NCBI GenBank assembly: GCA_903643055.1
Contig: CAHJWV010000186.1
Location: 1-10,090, forward strand
Reading direction: 5' to 3'
DNA from: Burkholderiales bacterium
GTDB lineage: Bacteria; Pseudomonadota; Gammaproteobacteria; Burkholderiales; Burkholderiaceae
DNA: 10,090 bases
Each line of letters opens with the position of its first letter. Position 1 is the stretch's first letter. Below are positions 6,465-10,090 of this stretch, in pieces. The position numbers were made by a program, and so were the translations under genes. Below the pieces are notes generated by a model that worked only from the letters and a program-made list of their open reading frames with translations, was not told where the DNA came from and ran no database searches.

Positions 6465-8324
6465 TCAGTTCGGGCTGCACATGCAGTGCGTGATCGCAGT
6501 GAACGGCTTGCGGCCTTCGTTCAACTCGGCCAACCAGCCAAAGTCGTGGCGGGCCTGCTGGGTCAGCTGTTTCGGCATGCCGAGCGGTGCGAGCTTCAGG
6601 TCCAAGTGCTCAGACACCGCCTGCGCCATCGTGCCGCTCAGCAAACCCAACAGGCGCTCGGCGCGGCCCGGATCGGGCTCGATGTAGACCAGCCGCGCAT
6701 CGCTGCTCAGTTTGGCCCGCTTGGCTGCCGAGGCGATCGCGTCGCCATAGCTGCCGATCGTGTCCACCAAACCGCGCTCCTTGGCCTGTGTGCCACTCCA
6801 GACCCGGCCTTGCGCGACCGCATCGATCGCTTGCGGCGTCGTCTTGCGCGCCACGGCCGCCTTGCTGGTGAACTCGCTGTAGACGTGGTCGATGCTGGAC
6901 TGCAGGAAGCTGATGAAGCGCGGGTCGAGGCTGCGGCGCGGGTCGCTGGCGCCTGCGAGCCAGGTGGTGGTGACGCCAGCGGTGTGCACGCCGAGCTTGT
7001 CGAGTGCCTTTTCGGCGGTGGGCAGCAAGGCAAAGACGCCGATCGAGCCGGTGACGGTCGCCGCATCGGCAATCACTTCGTCCGATGACATCGAGATCCA
7101 GTAGCCGCCGGAGGCCGCGACATCGCCCATCGAGATCACCACCGGCTTGCCGGCCGCGCGCGTGAGCTCGAGCTCGCGGCGGATCAGCTCCGAGGCAAAG
7201 GCACTGCCGCCGGGCGAATTGACCCGCAGCACCACGGCCTTGATGTTCTTGTCTTCGCGCGCCTTTCGGATCAGCTCGGAGGTCGAGGTGCCTCCGACCG
7301 AGCCGGCCGGCGCGCGCCCATCGACGATCTCGCCTTCGGCCACGACCACGCCGATGGCGTCGCCGATCGGCACCTGCTTCTGCCGCGACAGGTAGTTGTC
7401 GAATGCCACCTGGCGGAAGCTTTTGCCTTCGCTGTCTTTGATACCGCGCTCGATCATCAACTGGCGCAGTTCATCGCGCGTCTTCAAGCCATCGACCAGC
7501 TTGGCCTCCAAGGCCAGCCGGGCCGAATCGCCTCCGAGTTGCGCCATGCGCTCCGGCAGGCTGTTGACCATCGACATCACCGAGCCCGCAGGCAGCTTGC
7601 GCGCCTTCTCGATGCCGTCGACGTAGGTGCCCCACAGCCCGTTATAGAGAGACGTGGCGGCCTCGGTCGCCTCCTTCGAGGGCTCGTTGGCGATGAAGGG
7701 TTCGCCGAAGCTCTTGTAGGTACCGACACGCACCAGGTTGACCGTGACGCCGAGCTTGTCGAGCGCGTCGCGATAGTAGTTTTGGTAGCGACCAAACCCT
7801 TCGAGGTAGACGATGCCCATCGGGTGCATCAGCACTTCGTCGGCTTGGGCGGCGAGGTAATACTGCCGCTGGTCATAGCCCGAAGCCCAGGCCACGATCT
7901 TCTTGCCGCTGGCACGGAAACGCTGCAAGGCTGCCGCGACCTCGCGCGTGCCGGCCAGCCCGCCACCCTGGAACTCATCGAGGATCAGCACGGCGCGCGC
8001 GATCTTCGGGTCTTTGGCGGCGGCGTCGAGCACCTTCAGCACATCACGCAGCTGCGTGTTCTTCGGCGCATCCGCGCCACCGAACTGCGCCAGCGCGGTG
8101 TCGCGAAAACCGGCTGCGCTCTGTTCGACCAGCGGGCCGCGCAGGTTGAGCACCAGCGCGGTGTTGTCCTCCAGCTTCGGCGGGCCGTTCAGCACCATTC
8201 CCAGCACGAGCACCAGCAGCACCAGCAAAAAAACCAGGTTCAGCACCAGCCGGCGGCTGGCATCCAGCAACCACCAAAAGCGGCCAAACCAGCGGCGGGT
8301 GGAAGCAAAGCGAGGTGAAGACAT
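6465..8324 (-). CDS. sppA: signal peptide peptidase SppA, 67K type
   Basis: A 619-residue inner-membrane serine protease, close to the 618 residues of E. coli SppA, which degrades signal peptides left in the membrane after secretion. One N-terminal membrane anchor is seen at about residues 26-45, after a basic, tryptophan-rich start (RRWFGRFWW), so the body faces the periplasm. Two tandem ClpP-like domains follow. The Ser/Lys dyad matches the long form: general-base Lys204 in GTYKSFGEPF in the N-terminal domain, and nucleophile Ser405 in DVAASGGYW in the C-terminal domain, after the VLRVNSPGGSAFASE strand-turn. The start is ATG at 8324. An overlapping TTG one codon earlier (8327) is rejected, because GGAG at 8330-8333 sits 5 nt from the ATG but only 2 nt from the TTG. 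The gene is divergent from the catalase gene and convergent with the small unknown gene. Confidence 0.95.
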   Translation of the reverse strand: MSSPRFASTRRWFGRFWWLLDASRRLVLNLVFLLVLLVLVLGMVLNGPPKLEDNTALVLNLRGPLVEQSAAGFRDTALAQFGGADAPKNTQLRDVLKVLDAAAKDPKIARAVLILDEFQGGGLAGTREVAAALQRFRASGKKIVAWASGYDQRQYYLAAQADEVLMHPMGIVYLEGFGRYQNYYRDALDKLGVTVNLVRVGTYKSFGEPFIANEPSKEATEAATSLYNGLWGTYVDGIEKARKLPAGSVMSMVNSLPERMAQLGGDSARLALEAKLVDGLKTRDELRQLMIERGIKDSEGKSFRQVAFDNYLSRQKQVPIGDAIGVVVAEGEIVDGRAPAGSVGGTSTSELIRKAREDKNIKAVVLRVNSPGGSAFASELIRRELELTRAAGKPVVISMGDVAASGGYWISMSSDEVIADAATVTGSIGVFALLPTAEKALDKLGVHTAGVTTTWLAGASDPRRSLDPRFISFLQSSIDHVYSEFTSKAAVARKTTPQAIDAVAQGRVWSGTQAKERGLVDTIGSYGDAIASAAKRAKLSSDARLVYIEPDPGRAERLLGLLSGTMAQAVSEHLDLKLAPLGMPKQLTQQARHDFGWLAELNEGRKPFTAITHCMCSPN

Positions 8325-8329
8325 CAAGG

Positions 8330-8333
8330 CTCC
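8330..8333 (-). promoter_or_regulatory. Shine-Dalgarno of sppA
   Basis: GGAG on the - strand, 5 nt before the ATG at 8324. It decides between this ATG and the TTG codon directly upstream. Confidence 0.6.
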
Positions 8334-8445
8334 GTGAGCGAGAGGGTGGGCGGCACTTTATCGCCATGGGCGCCGCCATGCCGCCGCAGGGGCAGGCCGC
8401 CCCCGCGGCGCGACGTGTGTCGGATGGCGAAGGCAGTGTCCGGTC

Positions 8446-8544
8446 GATCAAAGAGAAACTATCGATCCCTTTGTGTCAATGTAATTTACGCAAATTGGTG
8501 GGCTGCCTAAAGTCCTTTCAACCCAACAACAAACGGACAGCCCC
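8446..8544 (+). promoter_or_regulatory. probable catalase promoter and leader, AT-rich
   Basis: The sppA-catalase gap changes from very GC-rich (8340-8420) to clearly AT-richer at about 8446-8535, as expected of a promoter. A TAATTT (8482-8487) preceded by TG could be an extended -10, but no good -35 lies 17 bp upstream; activator-dependent catalase promoters often lack one. I looked for the OxyR spacing pattern (ATAG-N7-CTAT repeats): CTAT is present at 8458-8461, but the partner half-sites do not match. A weak ribosome site (CGGACAG, 8534-8540) precedes the ATG at 8545. Confidence 0.4.
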
Positions 8545-10082
8545 ATGAGCGACAAAGCCAGCCCGACCGCCGCAACCCTGACCAGCGCATCCGGCATCCC
8601 GATCCCCGACAACCAGAACTCCATCACCGCCGGCCCACGCGGCCCGGTGCTGCTGCAAGACTTCCATCTGATCGAGAGCTGCAGCACTTCAACCGCGAGC
8701 GCCTACCGGAGCGGGTGGTCCACGCCAAAGGTTCGGCCGCCTACGGCCACTTCACCGTCACGCAAGACATCACGCGCTATACAAAGGCCCGGCTGTTCAG
8801 CCAGATCGGCAAACAGACCGAAACCTTCCTGCGCTTCTCGACCGTTGGCGGCGAACGCGGCAGCGCCGACACCGAGCGCGACCCACGTGGCTTCGCACTT
8901 CGCTTCTATACCGAGGAAGGCAATTGGGATCTGGTCGGCAACAACACGCCGGTGTTCTTCATCAAGGATGCGATCAAGTTTCCTGACTTCATCCATACGC
9001 AGAAGCGAGACCCGCAAAATCACCTGAAGTCGCCGACGATGATGTGGGACTTCTGGAGCCAGGCGCCCGAGAGCCTGCATCAGGTGACGATTCTTTTCAG
9101 TGACCGCGGCACGCCCGACGGCTATCGCCACATCGATGGCTTCGGCAGCCACACCTTCAGCCTGATCAACGCCGCTGGCGAGCGCGTCTGGGCCAAGTGG
9201 CATTTGAAGACACAGCAAGGCATCAAGAACCTGCTGCCGCACGACGCCGTGCGCCTGGCCGGCAGTGACCCCGATCACGCGCAGCGCGACCTGTTCAATG
9301 CGATCGCCGAAGCCCGCTTCCCGAAATGGACGGTCCATCTGCAGGTGATGACCGAAGCCGAGGCCGCAGCCTGGGAGCAGCGCACCGGCTGGAACCCATT
9401 CGATGTGACCAAGGTCTGGCCGCACCGCGACGCGCCGTTGATCGAAGTGGGCGTGCTCGAACTCAACCGCAATCCGCAGAACTATCACGCCGAAGTCGAG
9501 CAGGCCGCGCTGTCGCCCGCCAACGTCGTGCCGGGACTCGGGTTCAGCCCCGACAAGATGCTGCAGGGCCGGCTCTTCGGCTACCACGATGCGCAGCTGT
9601 ACCGCGTCGGCACCAACCATCAGCACCTGCCGGTGAACCGGCCGCGCTGCCCCTTCCACAACCAGCAGCGCGACGGTGCGATGGCGGGCGCCGACCTTCA
9701 CAACAACGGCGGCACCACGCCGAATTACGAGCCGGTGCAGGCGCGGGGTTCATCGCCCGCAGGCTACGGCCATGGCGACGCCGGCTGGGCCTTGAACGGC
9801 GTGGCGGGCCGCCATGACGAACGCGGCCAAGGCGATGACTTCACGCAGGCCGGCAACCTGTTCCGCTTGATGACGGCCGATGAACGCGACCGCCTGACGA
9901 GCAACATCGCCGGCTCGCTGCGGAACGTGCCGCCATCCATCCAGCAGCTTCAAATCGCTCACTTCACGAAAGCCGATGCAGCCTATGGCGAGACGGTGGC
10001 CCGCAAGATTGCCAGCCTGCAAGCCGATCGGCAGCCGGCGCCGGCCTTGTCGGTGGCCAAAGAAGCGCCGGGTGCCGCATGA
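8545..10082 (+). pseudogene. katA: monofunctional heme catalase (small-subunit, KatA-like), broken by a one-base frameshift
   Basis: This enzyme splits hydrogen peroxide to water and oxygen, usually as a cytoplasmic heme tetramer. Frame 1 from ATG 8545 gives a typical catalase N-terminus ([28 protein letters not shown], quoted in parts: [25 protein letters not shown]) up to Glu44. The rest continues without loss in frame 3 from CTG at 8679 ([19 protein letters not shown]) to the stop at 10080-10082. At the joint, GAG-AG-CTG stands where GAG-AAG-CTG would encode the usual IEKLQHF, so one A seems missing at about 8676-8678. Restored, the protein has 512 residues with distal His60 (VVHAKG), Asn133 (LVGNNTP) and heme-ligand Tyr347 ([12 protein letters not shown]). 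Unrepaired, translation from 8545 runs out of frame to 9027 (160 residues), and a start at GTG 8715 would lack 57 residues. No other damage is seen in about 1,400 bp, so it is either a very recent mutation or a sequencing error. Confidence 0.92.
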
Positions 10083-10090
10083 AAGCCCTT
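10079..10090 (+). CDS. possible start of the next gene, overlapping the catalase stop (partial)
   Basis: ATGAAAGCCCTT begins at 10079 and overlaps the catalase TGA in an ATGA arrangement typical of translationally coupled genes. Only four codons (MKAL) are visible and there is no strong Shine-Dalgarno before it, so its reality is uncertain. In some proteobacteria an ankyrin-repeat gene follows the catalase gene (katB-ankB in Pseudomonas aeruginosa); that identity is only a guess from context. Confidence 0.35.

Noticed and set aside
8472..8480. TGTGTCAAT shared by the catalase upstream region and both copies of the 15-bp duplication (6397-6405, 6412-6420)
   Set aside because: Nine bases shared by only two loci with unrelated surroundings are too little to claim a common site.
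8446..8500. An OxyR binding site before catalase
   Set aside because: CTAT occurs, but the ATAG/CTAT half-sites at the required spacing do not match well enough to call it.
8671..8681. Programmed -1 frameshifting in catalase
   Set aside because: A -1 shift here would give a protein with only Glu in place of Lys at position 45, but there is no slippery heptamer and programmed frameshifting is not known for this family; a one-base deletion or sequencing error is simpler.
8703..9701. A 332-codon - strand frame antisense to catalase
   Set aside because: The + strand frame encodes unmistakable catalase; the antisense frame is an artefact of codon bias.

Overview
The window is about 10 kb of GC-rich bacterial chromosome, with strong G/C bias at third codon positions in every real gene. 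The set of proteins (a LytTR response regulator, a short MgtC/SapB protein, an S46 dipeptidyl peptidase, Rep helicase, a 67K-type SppA and a small-subunit catalase) together with the codon use suggests a betaproteobacterium, most likely Burkholderiales of the Leptothrix/Rubrivivax/Roseateles kind. That placement is inference from protein flavour; no rRNA or other marker is present.

Layout, left to right. (1) The 3' part of a LytTR-type response regulator on the + strand runs in from the left edge and ends at 706. (2) A short MgtC/SapB membrane protein lies convergent to it on the - strand (724-1188) with a clear Shine-Dalgarno. (3) A 380-bp stretch without a gene (1189-1568) holds a hairpin just after the peptidase stop and a small dyad overlapping a TTGACG hexamer. 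(4) An exported S46 serine peptidase (1569-3668) and, 82 bp upstream of it in the same direction, the DNA helicase Rep (3751-5802). (5) A 267-bp divergent intergenic region with three tandem 16-bp repeats and a short inverted repeat. (6) A 98-residue protein of unknown function on the + strand (6070-6366) with a terminator-like hairpin, followed at once by a perfect 15-bp tandem duplication. (7) SppA on the - strand (6465-8324), convergent to the small gene. (8) A 220-bp divergent intergenic region, then a heme catalase on the + strand (8545-10082) whose reading frame is broken by what looks like a one-base deletion at codon 45. Its stop overlaps a possible start of the next gene (ATGA at 10079-10082).

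The genes do not form one pathway. SppA and the S46 peptidase both handle peptides at or outside the inner membrane, catalase removes hydrogen peroxide, and Rep supports replication past obstacles. This is mostly ordinary core or near-core chromosome. No mobile element, CRISPR array, tRNA or rRNA was seen, and I see no convincing undescribed multi-gene system. The observations most worth a second look are the catalase frameshift, the 16-bp repeats between rep and the small unknown gene, and that gene itself.
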